Source of the DNA: Engraulis encrasicolus
Taxonomy: Eukaryota > Chordata > Actinopteri > Clupeiformes > Engraulidae
Direction: 5' to 3'
Length of the DNA: 64,000 nucleotides
NCBI RefSeq assembly: GCF_034702125.1
Contig: NC_085867.1
Span: 44,575,687-44,639,686 of the forward strand
The number at the start of each line of letters is the position of its first letter. The stretch's first letter is position 1. Of this stretch, positions 22,101 through 30,753 are shown piece after piece. Under the pieces are notes generated by a model. The model saw only the letters and a program-made list of their open reading frames with translations, was not told the origin of the DNA and made no database searches. A program made the translations under genes and the position numbers.

Positions 22101-24303
22101 TAGAATGTGTACGCCTTTGTGTGTGTGGGGAAAAGGCATAGCCTACCCTCTTAGACCCTTTTTGTCTATGCGTTAACAATTTCACAGTACTCTTACATTC
22201 TTATGTCTGCTCCTATTATTTTTTTCATTAAATAGACCCCATATATTACATAGTATATTACATAGATGAGGGACGAATAAAACTGTGTCATAAACAGAAA
22301 TGATTCATTGTACTGCATTTAAAAATATATATATAAATGACAATGTACTACTAATACCATGGGTAAAATGTTATGTAGCCTTATTTCTCAAAATATAAAT
22401 GGCTGAACTGTAGGCCTAGGCCTATAGTTTCTCCATGCGCCAATGTCATGCTGTACTCATTGTTTTGTCATTTTGCATTTACATTGCGTGAATACCCCCC
22501 CCCCCAAAAAAAAGGCCCGCGGAAAAAAAAATCCCGGCTGCCCCCATAGTTTCCAAAATTTCTGTGGGAAACACTGTGATACTCAAGAATGCCCCACGAT
22601 ACAATACAATTAAATCATCGCTGTAAGATCGATGCATGGATACATTTCGATTACTATTTATTTACACCCCTATTATGTAGCTGTAGGTGAGGAAGTGAGC
22701 TTGTTATGTAGAAGGTGAGCCGTACAGGTGAACAGCAACACCACAGCACACAGCTAGGAAAGATGATAGCCCCGCATGTCTCTTAGCAACACCTGTTGCC
22801 CCCAACGGACCACTAATGCAAACCTGCACAGTTCAGGATGATTCAATGTATTGTGTGTATACATTATGACTTAATTATGTTACAGGATGGATTTAGATGC
22901 ACTTACCCGATCAACGCTCTCTGCATCTTTAAAGAGCACGAAGCCGAAGCCCCTAGATCTGCCCGTCACGGCGTCTGTTTTGATGGTGCAGTCCAGTACT
23001 TCCCCGAACTTTGAGAGGTAATCTTTGAGATCTTTCTTGCTGGTGTCCCAGCTGAGCCCACCAATAAACATTTTCCTAAAAAGAGGAAGAAGAAGAAAAA
23101 TCAAATTTAGACCAGGGGTGTCAAAATCAGGACCGGGGGCCAAATATGGCCTGTCGAATTATTTTATTTGGCCCGCAAGATCATTTCAAATGTCCATTAT
23201 AGTTGGCCCATATACTACATTAATGTATATCTTAGGAAACAGCTCAGACAATACTACACAATTTTGAGCAGGAACATTTGGACTACCTACTGTGTGATGG
23301 GAAAAACTGTGTGAAACATAAATAGTATTAAGTCCATGCACGAAGAAATTTTCGCCCACGTTTTAAAATAAATAATAAGTTTGGCCCACGACTTCACAGA
23401 TCTTGATTTCGGCCCTCAGTCAATTTCAGTTCGACACCCTTAATTTAGAGACAGGCGTAAGGGAGATAAGTCAGCATACACGCTGCTTGGTACACACACC
23501 GATGTTGTGCTAGCCACGTCGATGTGTTGGCATGAGAAGACACCTGACCTCGCTAGCAGCGCCACAGACAACACTGCTTAGAAGTAGTTACACATAGTTG
23601 AGCCACTTCTGCAACCGTTTAGCCGAAATAATGTTACAAAGGTTCAGAAAGAATACATGCGTGTAGCACTAATAACCCTTGCTGTCTCACAACAATACCA
23701 AACAGTTCTGATATACTTTCATTTCACCTCAAAGCCAGATAACCAAAAAACAAACTACGCTAATTGCAAACTGCGAATGCAGGGCTACATGCTACTACAG
23801 TTGTCAATAGCCTATAACTACAACAATAATTAAGCAACGTGAGAGCTATAGCCTCTCGCTATACCCCAAAAAATACCAAACACAACACTTTGTTTTAACA
23901 AGCGCGACGCTGTTGTTGACAGAATATTAATGATAGGTGAGTATGGCTAACACTCTTCCTGGAGCTAGCTGGAGCTAGCAGCTACGCACACTGCTGGTTA
24001 GCGTACCACGTCTGTACAGACCTCCCTCTCACCATTAACATCACACCTCTGTCAAATGTCTGGAGACCAGTTGCAATTGGAAACAAACCATGTGCAGGTA
24101 TGCATACACATGTCCTCAGTGTCTAGTATATTGTATGCGTGTCATTTGCAGGCCAATGATACCTTCTCCGGTATTAGCTGTGCTTGCTAACATCTCTAGC
24201 TAGCAGTCACTCACCCATCATCCTCCAGGTTTTTGCTTGCATTTATTTTAGAACCCTCAGGGATCTCGTCTCCCATGAAGTCAACGGCGGCATCTGTCTC
24301 CAT
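13062..24303 (-). CDS. hnrnpdl: Heterogeneous nuclear ribonucleoprotein D-like (seven coding exons, 311 aa)
   Basis: Joining 24303-24215, 23075-22907, 20641-20480, 20332-20201, 19932-19794, 18486-18313 and 13132-13062 gives 936 nt in one open frame, with GT-AG at every intron. RRM1 has RNP2 MFIGGL (residues 32-37) and RNP1 RGFGFVLF (71-78). RRM2 has RNP2 VFVGGL (117-122) and RNP1 RGFCFVTF (156-163). Residues about 204-231 form a Gly/Arg RGRG box, about 231-289 a Gly/Tyr low-complexity domain, and the C-terminus ends NNYQPY, a PY-type nuclear localisation signal. The segment [20 protein letters not shown] and the [11 protein letters not shown]-terminus match HNRNPDL rather than HNRNPD or HNRNPAB. 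The family shuttles between nucleus and cytoplasm and acts in splicing, mRNA stability and transcription. The short N-terminus corresponds to the short vertebrate isoform; no upstream in-frame start is evident. Confidence 0.95.
13960..14435. mobile_element. Nested MITEs in hnrnpdl intron 6
   Basis: An inner element at about 14082-14353 has terminal inverted repeats (GTGCCGTTTCCACGTAGC and its complement GCTACGTGGAAACAGCAC). It sits inside an older palindromic sequence whose ends are GGCCTCTAAATCAAC and GTTAATTTAGAGCCC. No coding capacity. Confidence 0.6.
14634..14757. mobile_element. Palindromic MITE 'TTTCTCGAAAGCATCG', copy 1
   Basis: About 124 bp. The ends CCCCGTTTCTCGAAAGCATC and GATGCTGTTGAGAAATGCACC are imperfect inverted repeats around GTTAGCAACTTAC / GCAATTTCCCATTGGC. 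Related copies lie at 15339-15463, 19318-19738 (interrupted) and 20840-20950. Confidence 0.65.
14990..15320 (+). repeat. Interrupted (GT)n microsatellites
   Basis: (GT)n runs occupy about 14994-15021 and 15241-15318, with imperfect GT-rich DNA between them. The open frames here are Cys-Val or Thr-His repeats and are not coding. Confidence 0.9.
15339..15463. mobile_element. Palindromic MITE 'TTTCTCGAAAGCATCG', copy 2
   Basis: Same ends and core as the copy at 14634, again about 125 bp. Confidence 0.6.
15480..16236 (+). repeat. Compound minisatellite, about 15 units
   Basis: The unit GATAACAGTGGAGCAGTAG followed by a variable (GT/GC)n run (GTGTGTGTGCGTGCGTGTGT) repeats about 15 times with periods of about 42-66 bp; the length differences lie in the GT run. 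Both strands are open over the array (up to 298 codons), but only as repeat translations. Confidence 0.9.
16972..18238. mobile_element. Outer MITE interrupted by a TTAA element
   Basis: The ends GTGACACTGTATCATTTCTGG (left, 16975) and the complement of CCAGAAATGGTACAGTGTTAA (right) continue inward as inverted repeats (TTTTACACCTC and GAGGTGTAAAA). The inner element at 17076-18006 splits it. Confidence 0.6.
17076..18006. mobile_element. 931-bp non-autonomous foldback element with TTAA target duplication
   Basis: Arms of about 350 bp (17076-17427 and 17655-18006) are near-perfect inverted repeats starting AGCGATGGTTCGGAGTAGAA, around a unique centre of about 230 bp. The element is flanked on both sides by TTAA (17072-17075 and 18007-18010), the signature of piggyBac- or Kolobok-type transposition. 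No transposase is present. Confidence 0.85.
18313..18486 (-). CDS. hnrnpdl: hnrnpdl coding exon 6 (Gly/Tyr low-complexity domain)
   Basis: 174 nt encoding repeated QGY, SYG and GYG motifs, including the family-typical [10 protein letters not shown]. Its length is a multiple of three and both ends are phase 1, so it can be skipped in frame. In mammals the corresponding Tyr-rich exon is alternatively spliced. Confidence 0.9.
19026..19105 (+). repeat. (GA)n microsatellite in hnrnpdl intron 5
   Basis: About 39 uninterrupted GA units. Confidence 0.95.
19318..19738. mobile_element. Palindromic MITE copy 3, interrupted by another MITE
   Basis: The outer halves (CAACATCTAACTAAG...CCCATTGGAAA and GTAAGTTGCTAACTGG...GCTTTCGAGATACGGGG) belong to the family at 14634. 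The inserted element at about 19388-19687 has ends AGTGCGTTGCAATATGCGACC / GGTCGCATATTGCAACGCACT and a 5-bp target duplication CCTAG. Related copies of the inner element are at 49697-50001 and 58782-59510. Confidence 0.7.
19794..19932 (-). CDS. hnrnpdl: hnrnpdl coding exon 5 (RGG box)
   Basis: 139 nt starting [12 protein letters not shown], the family signature directly after RRM2, then a Gly/Arg-rich stretch with three GRGRG units. The donor is GGAG|GTAAAG, phase 1. Confidence 0.92.
20201..20332 (-). CDS. hnrnpdl: hnrnpdl coding exon 4 (end of RRM2)
   Basis: 132 nt, residues 141-184, with RNP1 RGFCFVTF and ending YHDVGPGK. The acceptor is TCTGCCAG and the donor AAAG|GTAATA. Confidence 0.95.
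20480..20641 (-). CDS. hnrnpdl: hnrnpdl coding exon 3 (linker and start of RRM2)
   Basis: 162 nt, residues 87-140, starting [12 protein letters not shown] and ending YFGTYGE. Carries the inter-RRM linker and RNP2 of RRM2 (VFVGGL). The acceptor is CTACAG and the donor GAG|GTAGCT. Confidence 0.95.
20840..20950. mobile_element. Palindromic MITE 'TTTCTCGAAAGCATCG', fragment
   Basis: GCTAACCAAGTAAGCAAATTACTTGG, GCAATTTCCCATGAGCAACC and GCTAACTGGTTAGAAACAATGC match the family at 14634 with more divergence. Confidence 0.45.
21370..22672. mobile_element. Nested MITEs in hnrnpdl intron 2
   Basis: The outer element has ends AGGGGTGTAAA and TTTACACCCCT and an ACGATACGATA-rich body. It is split by an element at about 21552-22577 whose terminal inverted repeats (CAGTGTTTCCC / GGGAAACACTG) and flanking TGATAC duplication look hAT-like. 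The inner element contains GGCCGCCATAGTTT repeats and A/T-rich tracts but no open transposase frame. Confidence 0.65.
22907..23075 (-). CDS. hnrnpdl: hnrnpdl coding exon 2 (RRM1)
   Basis: 169 nt, residues 30-86. Contains RNP2 [10 protein letters not shown] and RNP1 RGFGFVLF. The acceptor is TTTTTAG|GAAAATG and the donor CGG|GTAAGT. The length equals the typical exon length in this gene family. Confidence 0.95.
23113..23446. mobile_element. hAT-like MITE in hnrnpdl intron 1
   Basis: The ends CCAGGGGTGTCAAAATC and TTCGACACCCTTAATTT are imperfect inverted repeats. The interior has TTTGGCCC / GGGCCAAA inverted blocks. It lies only about 40 bp upstream of exon 2 on the transcribed strand. Confidence 0.55.
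24215..24303 (-). CDS. hnrnpdl: hnrnpdl coding exon 1
   Basis: Starts at the ATG at 24303-24301 and encodes residues 1-29 plus two bases of Gly30 ([20 protein letters not shown] then NASKNLEDD). The donor is GG|GTGAGT. The start is chosen because it is the first ATG of the conserved exon and the [10 protein letters not shown] context matches the family. Confidence 0.9.
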
Positions 24304-24451
24304 TGCGTCTGTGGTGTAAATTAAAGTCTGTTTCTATAATTTACAAAAACCGGGAAAGCCGTCTCCTTCTAGTTGCTGTCGGCTTACCGCGTTTGATAAA
24401 ATGGCTGCTCACAAAGGCTGTGACGTCACGCAAATACAGAGAGGAAGGGGT
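24304..24451 (-). promoter_or_regulatory. hnrnpdl: hnrnpdl 5' UTR / promoter remnant with full CRE
   Basis: Only 148 bp separate the hnrnpdl start codon from the left end of the transposon at 24452. This stretch contains the palindromic TGACGTCA (24421-24428), a full CREB/ATF site typical of CpG-type housekeeping promoters. The transcription start must lie here or inside the transposon. Placement is inference. Confidence 0.55.
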
Positions 24452-26136
24452 GTAGCAACCCAATGTAAGTAGGCGGCTGGATGTGAGTGCCCGGATATCC
24501 GCCCGAGTATTTACGTCTATTTTACCTCAGCTACTCGCGTTCGGTCGTGTATTTACGACAGTTTAACCTCAGCTACTTGATTTCGGTCCGATTTGAGTCT
24601 GACTGAAGGAGGGACATAGGTGCCGTGCGTAAAGAGCCCACCGCACATCGCCGTTTCGGCGACACCAGAAAGTTCCTTGATCTCCCAATCAAAGGAATAG
24701 ACCCTGTGACATCAAAATAATTATAAAAAAGTATACAATGAAATTATAACTTAAAACCGAATTGATTTGGGTGTGAAAATTAAACTGTCTCAACCGGGCA
24801 CCCAAAGGGAATTCATCGAAAGATAACGGCGTTACTTTCTCGTCGGCATTATTTTGTGTTTATTATCCAGGAGGACTGAGCTGAAAACTGCAGCAGTCAC
24901 CTTGCACAGTTCTAGCTGCTCTGAAGCACGTGCGTGTCTAAGCAAATCATCCTGCCCATTCGCAATGTTAAATAAAAAGTTTTGCACAAGGCTAGGCTAT
25001 AGTCTAAAATAGACACTGGAATAGCCCGTTTCGGAAGGCATTAAAGTCACGAGTTTACCCAGTCTAAATGTAGCTAGCACCCGGGAAGTTTCTGAGTTTT
25101 ACTCCTTACATTAGTGAAACATAATATCAGGATATCCAACAAGTTAAAAGAATATCTGGGCATAACATTTAAAAGTGTCAGTGCAGAATTAAACTGGGCG
25201 CTGAAAATAAATATTGGAGCCATTCTCCCTCCGTGTCTAGATACAGTCAGAGGCGCGCGCGCACGCTCTTATTTCTGTATTATATGAAAATATCCTAAAA
25301 CGGTCACAACATCAGAGGACCTTCGTGGTGGAGGATACTTGCGGCGGGGGCCGAGACCGAGTTGTTACGGGACACTCTTAATATTATTGAAGGGACAGAC
25401 CTCGATACTTTACCCGGTCTAAATGTAGCCCTCGAAAAGTTATGCCGCATAGGCCTATTGTGCAGATTGATGCCAAGAACACGTGAAACTAGGCACATTG
25501 GAGACTAGAGCCTATAATTTAGACATAGCCTATTCATTTGATTGTGCTACGTAAACTTAAAAGTGTCAGTACAGAATCAAGCGGGACGCTGAAATATTGG
25601 AGCCAGTAACTTCGTGTCCGGTGGACAGCCTATTGTGCAGACGTGTGCGCACGCACAACTAATTTCTCTCCCATTGCTAATCAAGCCTCCGATCTCCAAA
25701 AAGACACGGGCACTCAGGATAACCGTTTACACGAGCTGTTTAAATAATGTGATGCACGTTCTTCATGACATGGCATGGTTTGGCCACCCTAAATTCAACA
25801 TGACTGCATTCGCACATATCGTTTAAACATCCATGATGGAATTGTCACTCTTAATGTGCAAGTATTGGATATGAAAAAAGATCCTAAAACGGTCACAACA
25901 CCAGAGGACCCGTGGTGGTGTGGTGGATATTTGCCGCGGGGACCGAGGCCGAGTTGTTACGGTAGGCTACAGTCATATTATAGAAGGGACAGTCAGGCGA
26001 CACAGCGCGACTCACATAGGGTAGCTGTGGTACCGCAAAGCATTCCTGATGGCGGAAATGAATGCAAATGCATGCAAATACTCGGGCGGATATCCGGGCA
26101 CTCACATCCAGCCGCCTACTTACATTGGGTTGCTAC
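24452..26136. mobile_element. 1,685-bp TIR transposon with perfect 61-bp ends
   Basis: The first 61 bp (starting GTAGCAACCCAATGTAAGTA) are exactly repeated in inverted orientation at 26076-26136. Both sides are flanked by the 7-bp duplication AAGGGGT (24445-24451 and 26137-26143). The interior has no transposase frame but contains two rounds of related modules (25168-25450 and 25559-25990). A 7-bp target duplication does not fit hAT (8), piggyBac (TTAA) or Tc1 (TA); P-like or Dada-like elements are possible, but the family is unassigned. Confidence 0.85.
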
Positions 26137-27654
26137 AAGGGGTGGGCATAGAATACTACGGGAAGCGAGACGGTCTAATCTGCATCAAAGAAAACGCCTT
26201 TCTGCAGGCACCGGTAGGCTACAGTAGGCTACTCAAGAGGGCCCGACAGTTTGCTGCAGCATTATCTTGGTGGGAAACGCTGTTTTAAACTGAGGAGATT
26301 TTAACCTGGTTCTCACATGATGGTTGTTGTTTGACGAAGATGCACGAAGCACGAAGGGTCTGCGTGAGAGCTAAGGAGATTTGACATTCAGAATAAATAT
26401 CAGCTTAGTGGTGATGAGAAGGAACACTGCGAGAGCATGCTCACTGACCAGGCAACCCAGTCAATATAGACAGGTCATCAGCTGGGAAAATTAGGCCTTT
26501 CGTCCTACCGCACTTTTCTCTGTGGATTACTGACAGGAAACCCTATTGGAAGAAATTAAATCATGGGGCCACGTCAATTTTTGCTCAGAATTCAATATGG
26601 CCGCCATTTTCCAAAATGACTTGTTTTCATGCATTATTACATTGTACTATAAGGTGATATTCATGAACGATGAACTACTTTCAGCACTATTCTGTCCTAT
26701 TTCCTTATATACATGTTTACAAAGGTTGACTGAATTAAAAGAAATGAAAATAAAGTTGGCCACCTTGCAATATCCAAAGGAAAGTGCTGAAAATAATGAT
26801 TGAAATGCACATACAGAGTCTATGGCTGCGAAAATTAGGCCTATTGTCCTATCAGGGTTTTCACAGTGGATTACAGACCAGAAGGCCTATTGAAAAAGAT
26901 GAAAATTTGGGGCCATCTATGTGCTCCAAAATTCAAAATGTTCTCTGTTTTTCAGAATGGCAGACTTTCACACAATTTTCTCAATACTTACCAATAAAGA
27001 TGACCTATTTTTCAGTTAAATTGTCTCCTTACAGAGGTGAGTATAAAAGTTGTCTAGAAAAAGGCATGAATATATATTAGACCCACCACCACAAAACCAG
27101 GCATAAGTCTCTGGATATCAAAAATGAGTTATCTGTGTGGATTGATAGAGCAGAGCCCAAGGTTTATTATGGTGAAAAAATTATGTTTCTATCATAAGTA
27201 GAACCAAAGTTACGGACACATTGCTTTTGGAGTTTGGACATATTTCGCGAAACGCCTTTTCGAGAAATCGGCCGTCAAAGTTTTGGACTATTTTATAGGT
27301 ATAAAGTCCTTAGCAACGCATATTAATTATCATCCGATTTACATGAAATTTTCACAGATGATTAATGACACTATGACGGACATGCCACAGAAGTTTTGTT
27401 TCAATCAAAGAACTTTAACCTATTATTTAAACGGAAACTGACTTTTCCATCCAAATGGAATTTCGGGGAAATCATCCACCTGAAATATGATCATCTTATA
27501 TCACCAATTCATGCTCTCATACTGTATCTGTCTTCATGTTATGCCTTAAAGAAAGTGAAAGCCCAACTGGGAAACTCCTACTACCTTTGTCATTGTGACA
27601 CAGCACTCCACAGCACACAAGTGCACACTGCGCACAATGAAATTGCATTTATGC

Positions 27655-27865
27655 CTCAAAAGGGGGCAGCCCCCAATGGCGCCCCAAAGGGAGCAGTGCG
27701 GCAGGACGGAACCATACTCAGGGTACCTTAGTCTTGGAGGATTGTGGGGAGAGCACTGCTTAATTACTCCCACACCAACCGGGCGGGTCACGAGTCGAAC
27801 CGGCAACCTTTGGGATACAGTCTGATGCCCTAACCGCTTACCCATGACTGCCCTACCGCTTACCA
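27655..27865 (-). mobile_element. tRNA-derived SINE, minus orientation
   Basis: Read on the minus strand: an A-box region (TGGGTAAGCGGTTAGGGC), then CAGACTGTATCCCAAAGGTT and the B-box GGTTCGACTC, followed by a non-tRNA body. The spacing is that of a pol III promoter. Confidence 0.7.
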
Positions 27866-27899
27866 ATGGCAACCCTAAAAGAACTAAAAATGACAATTT

Positions 27900-28075
27900 A
27901 ACTTGCATATTCAAATTCAAATGTGCTTTATTGGCATGCTTGGAAGTATCAATGCTGCCAAAGCTTAAAAAACACAACATACAGTGCATCAAGGACATGA
28001 ACATTTAGGTCAATATAGCATTAAATTAAATGCATTTAGCATAAACACATACACACATGCACACGCACGCACGCG

Positions 28076-28126
<51 letters not shown>

Positions 28127-28130
28127 TACT
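27900..28130. repeat. Dispersed repeat ending in a (CA)n tract
   Basis: Contains the phrase ATGTGCTTTATTGGCATG, which recurs widely in fish genomes. It is followed by A/T-rich DNA and (CA)n at 28074-28125, with a CGCGCG start. Confidence 0.5.
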
Positions 28131-28176
28131 CACGTATTCTCTTGTGTACTTGCCACATATTTACAGATTTAAAAGT

Positions 28177-29729
28177 TCATCTCCACGCCCACAACCTGTC
28201 TATGGGCACTCTCAGAGTCAGTGTAAGATTCAGAGATGCGTCGCTTTCTTCAAGTCTCCACTCTTGTTGGTGCTTGATGGTCCAATAGTTCTTCTCTATG
28301 AAAAATAAAAAAAATAATTAATAGACAGAAAAAAGTTTTCAAAACAAAAATAGTTATACCCTAAGACAGCTACATTTTTTCTCTTTTCCAGCTCAACTGA
28401 AATTAATTATTTAAATATAAATCGATATAGCTCATTATATGGAGTAGAATTTTAACAATCGCCGCACATTGTAAATCAAGATATTAACCTTAAAAGCATC
28501 GAAATATGACAGCTGCAGCATAAACATGAAATTCTTTAAAAGAATGGCTACCAGCCAACTATGACACCCATATTACAAATAGGTTAGATGACCACAATAT
28601 TTAAAAGAGAATGTTAATTACCTGTCCCAAGAAGAACATCTTTGTAGCTTTGGTTGACCTTGGTGGCAGTGTGAACTGAAGGCAGGGGCTGTAGATCATC
28701 ACGTTTAAATCCAGGGACATGTCCAGTGAGCACTAGGGCATTTTGTGAACCTTGTTGTTGGATGAATGTCACCTCTCCTTTGATGTTGTCCAGCTGAAGG
28801 GATCTCGAGACATTTTTCTCCCTCCTGTCCTGTCCCAGTGGAGTACCATTTCAGTAAGCCTGTTAGTCTTTCCTTGCTGATGCTGGAATAAAATAATAGG
28901 AATAGTATGTTAAAAATACCATTCCAGTTAACTACAGGTAGAATAGTTGCATATACTCTCAGTATTATTTTAAGTTTAGCCCATTTCAAAAGGCATACAG
29001 ACTGAGACTCCCAACGGAGTTCGCTCCCGGACGTGCGGTCCCCGGTGTTTCTATCACTCCCGGACTTGCGGTCCCCACCCGATTATATTTCACGTATTAT
29101 CATATACTGCCACATACAAGCAATTTAGGGTTAGGTTTAGGTTTAGGGTTAGGGTTAGGTTTAGGGTTAAGGTTAGGGTTAGGTTTAGGGTTAGGGTTAA
29201 GGTTAGGGTTAGAAACAAAAAACTAACATCAACAAGATAACTGGCTCCGTAATATGGCGGTGGTACCGTTAGTCTGGCTAGTGGGAGCGAGATGAAATGG
29301 GAGTGTAATGAGATGGGAGCGTGAATCTGGGAATCTTTCAAAACGAGGAGTATGTAATCACTAAAGGCATGCACTGAGACGTTTTTCTAGAGCTCCATTA
29401 TACCCACACATACATGTCATGCAGATGAAATCCGGAGGGTTAAAACGTAAAAATCAAGAAACAGAAAGTGTCCTCTGCTATGTAACTAAGTTGCACACTA
29501 ACTTACCAAAGATTATTGGTCTTTTCATAGCCAGAATTGGGAGATACGTCCGCGGTAAAAAAATTGCATTGGTCTTCTCCACTGCTGAATCTGTTCCCAG
29601 TTTGTGCACTCGATCGTCTTTTTCATCATCAAAGGCATCCCAGTCATCATCAGACTCCCAGTCGCCTTTGTCCTTGTCATTGTTGTCCAAAAATGAGGAG
29701 TAAATACGGCTATTTACGAGACGAAACAT
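28177..29729 (-). pseudogene. Unrecognised multi-exon gene-like sequence inside the 5.7-kb element
   Basis: Three candidate minus-strand exons have consensus splice sites. Exon A (29729-29507): starts MFRLVNSRIYSSF, then a very acidic stretch (DWESDDDWDAFDDEKDD), donor TTTG|GTAAGT. Exon B (28882-28622): acceptor TTTATTCCAG, frames reading KERLTGLLKWYSTGTGQEGE and then, in another frame, LQLDNIKGEVTFIQQQ...LTGHVPGF, donor ACAG|GTAATT. Exon C (28295-28177): acceptor TTTTTCATAG, 38 codons reading EKNYWTIKHQQEWRLEE...LWAWR then TGA. B to C joins in frame. A to B does not, and exon B needs one frame change, so this is a decayed gene, a gene with a missing exon, or a captured fragment. I do not recognise the product. 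Confidence 0.4.
29127..29212 (+). repeat. Interstitial telomere-like repeat (TTAGGG variants)
   Basis: About 14 units of TTAGGG, TTAGGT and TTAAGG in tandem, on the G-strand orientation. Confidence 0.85.
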
Positions 29730-29759
29730 TAATCAAACTTGCAATAACACTAACCATGC

Positions 29760-29935
29760 TGGTTTGTTGCGGATGTAAGTGAGAGAACTGCGCATGCCCA
29801 TAGAGCACGCGGTGGGCGTTTGACCAATCACGGAGCTTGATCTTGACAGGCATAGCAACAAGAGGGTTTGGTTTACTCATTTGATTGGCTCTTTTAAAAG
29901 AACTACAAAATAATATCGCCATTTGACCTACGTGA
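29760..29935 (-). promoter_or_regulatory. CCAAT/NRF1-type promoter-like block
   Basis: Within 170 bp upstream of candidate exon A lie GACCAATCACGG, GATTGGCTC and GTGATTGGAC (CCAAT boxes in both orientations) and TGCGCATGCCC (an NRF-1-like palindrome). This clustering resembles a vertebrate TATA-less promoter. Activity is inference. Confidence 0.45.
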
Positions 29936-30277
29936 TTGGACAGGGCATTTCATTAGCTTTCTCCTCGTACCAAACACTTGGATGATCCGCAACAGATCGG
30001 AGGTTGTTTCGGTCGGGGAAAAGTGGTCCATTTCGGCTTTCTCTTTGCTCAGTGAAGCCTGAACTTTTGATCACGCTGACATAATTGACATAATAAACAT
30101 CTTTATTGACCGAATTTGAATGTAATGACCATGGAAATTGAAAATATAAGTGTTAAGGTACCGTTTTCTTCCAAGATGTCAAAACACATAGAAAATCGCT
30201 TCCCTGACTAAATTTGGCTGTAGCTCTGAACGCGGCTGCGCGACTTATGCCTGGTTTCGTGGTGAGGGGTCACATAT

Positions 30278-30625
30278 ACAGGGGGGGTGGGCAAAATAAC
30301 TGAGACACCTGTCATTTTAGTGTCATTTACCTTGGTCATTACCTTGGATACTGTGGCTCTTGATACATCACAAAGACTTGCTGTCTCGGTCAAAGATGCA
30401 ACAGTTACACCTTTTTGAACTCTGACATGTCACCCATAATTTTGTGTGCATTGCAAAATTTTGAGCAAAACCGTGCTCTTACCATGCTAATTGAACCTTC
30501 ACTCTTCAGTTTACTGGTGCAATGTGCCATTAATGAAGATTGGCCAACAGGCTGGTCCACTTGAGCCATTAAACTTCCAACACTAAAATGATAGGTGTCT
30601 CAGTTATTTTGTCCACCCCCTGTAT
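30278..30625 (-). mobile_element. Tc1/mariner MITE retaining a transposase helix-turn-helix
   Basis: The ends CAGGGGGGGTGGGCAAAATA and its imperfect complement ...TATTTTGTCCACCCCCTG form about 45-bp inverted repeats and are flanked by TA. On the minus strand a short frame reads SLCDVSRATVSKVMTKV, the N-terminal DNA-binding helix-turn-helix of Tc1-like transposases. The DDE catalytic part is deleted. Confidence 0.75.
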
Positions 30626-30720
30626 CTTGCCACTTTGAAATATCCAAAGGAATGTTGTCAAATGATTGAATTTCACAAACACATTGGACTGCTGAAAAAA
30701 GCATATTTTCCTGCCAAACT

Positions 30721-30753
<33 letters not shown>

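Noticed and set aside
23025..23267. Plus-strand frame overlapping hnrnpdl exon 2
   Set aside because: Antisense shadow of the exon plus MITE sequence.
27655..27865. A tRNA gene
   Set aside because: A- and B-boxes are present but no cloverleaf or anticodon arm closes; SINE head instead. The same applies at 8190, 8385 and 51068.
29537..29782. Plus-strand frame opposite gene-like exon A
   Set aside because: It is the complement of an acidic coding stretch and has no recognisable features.
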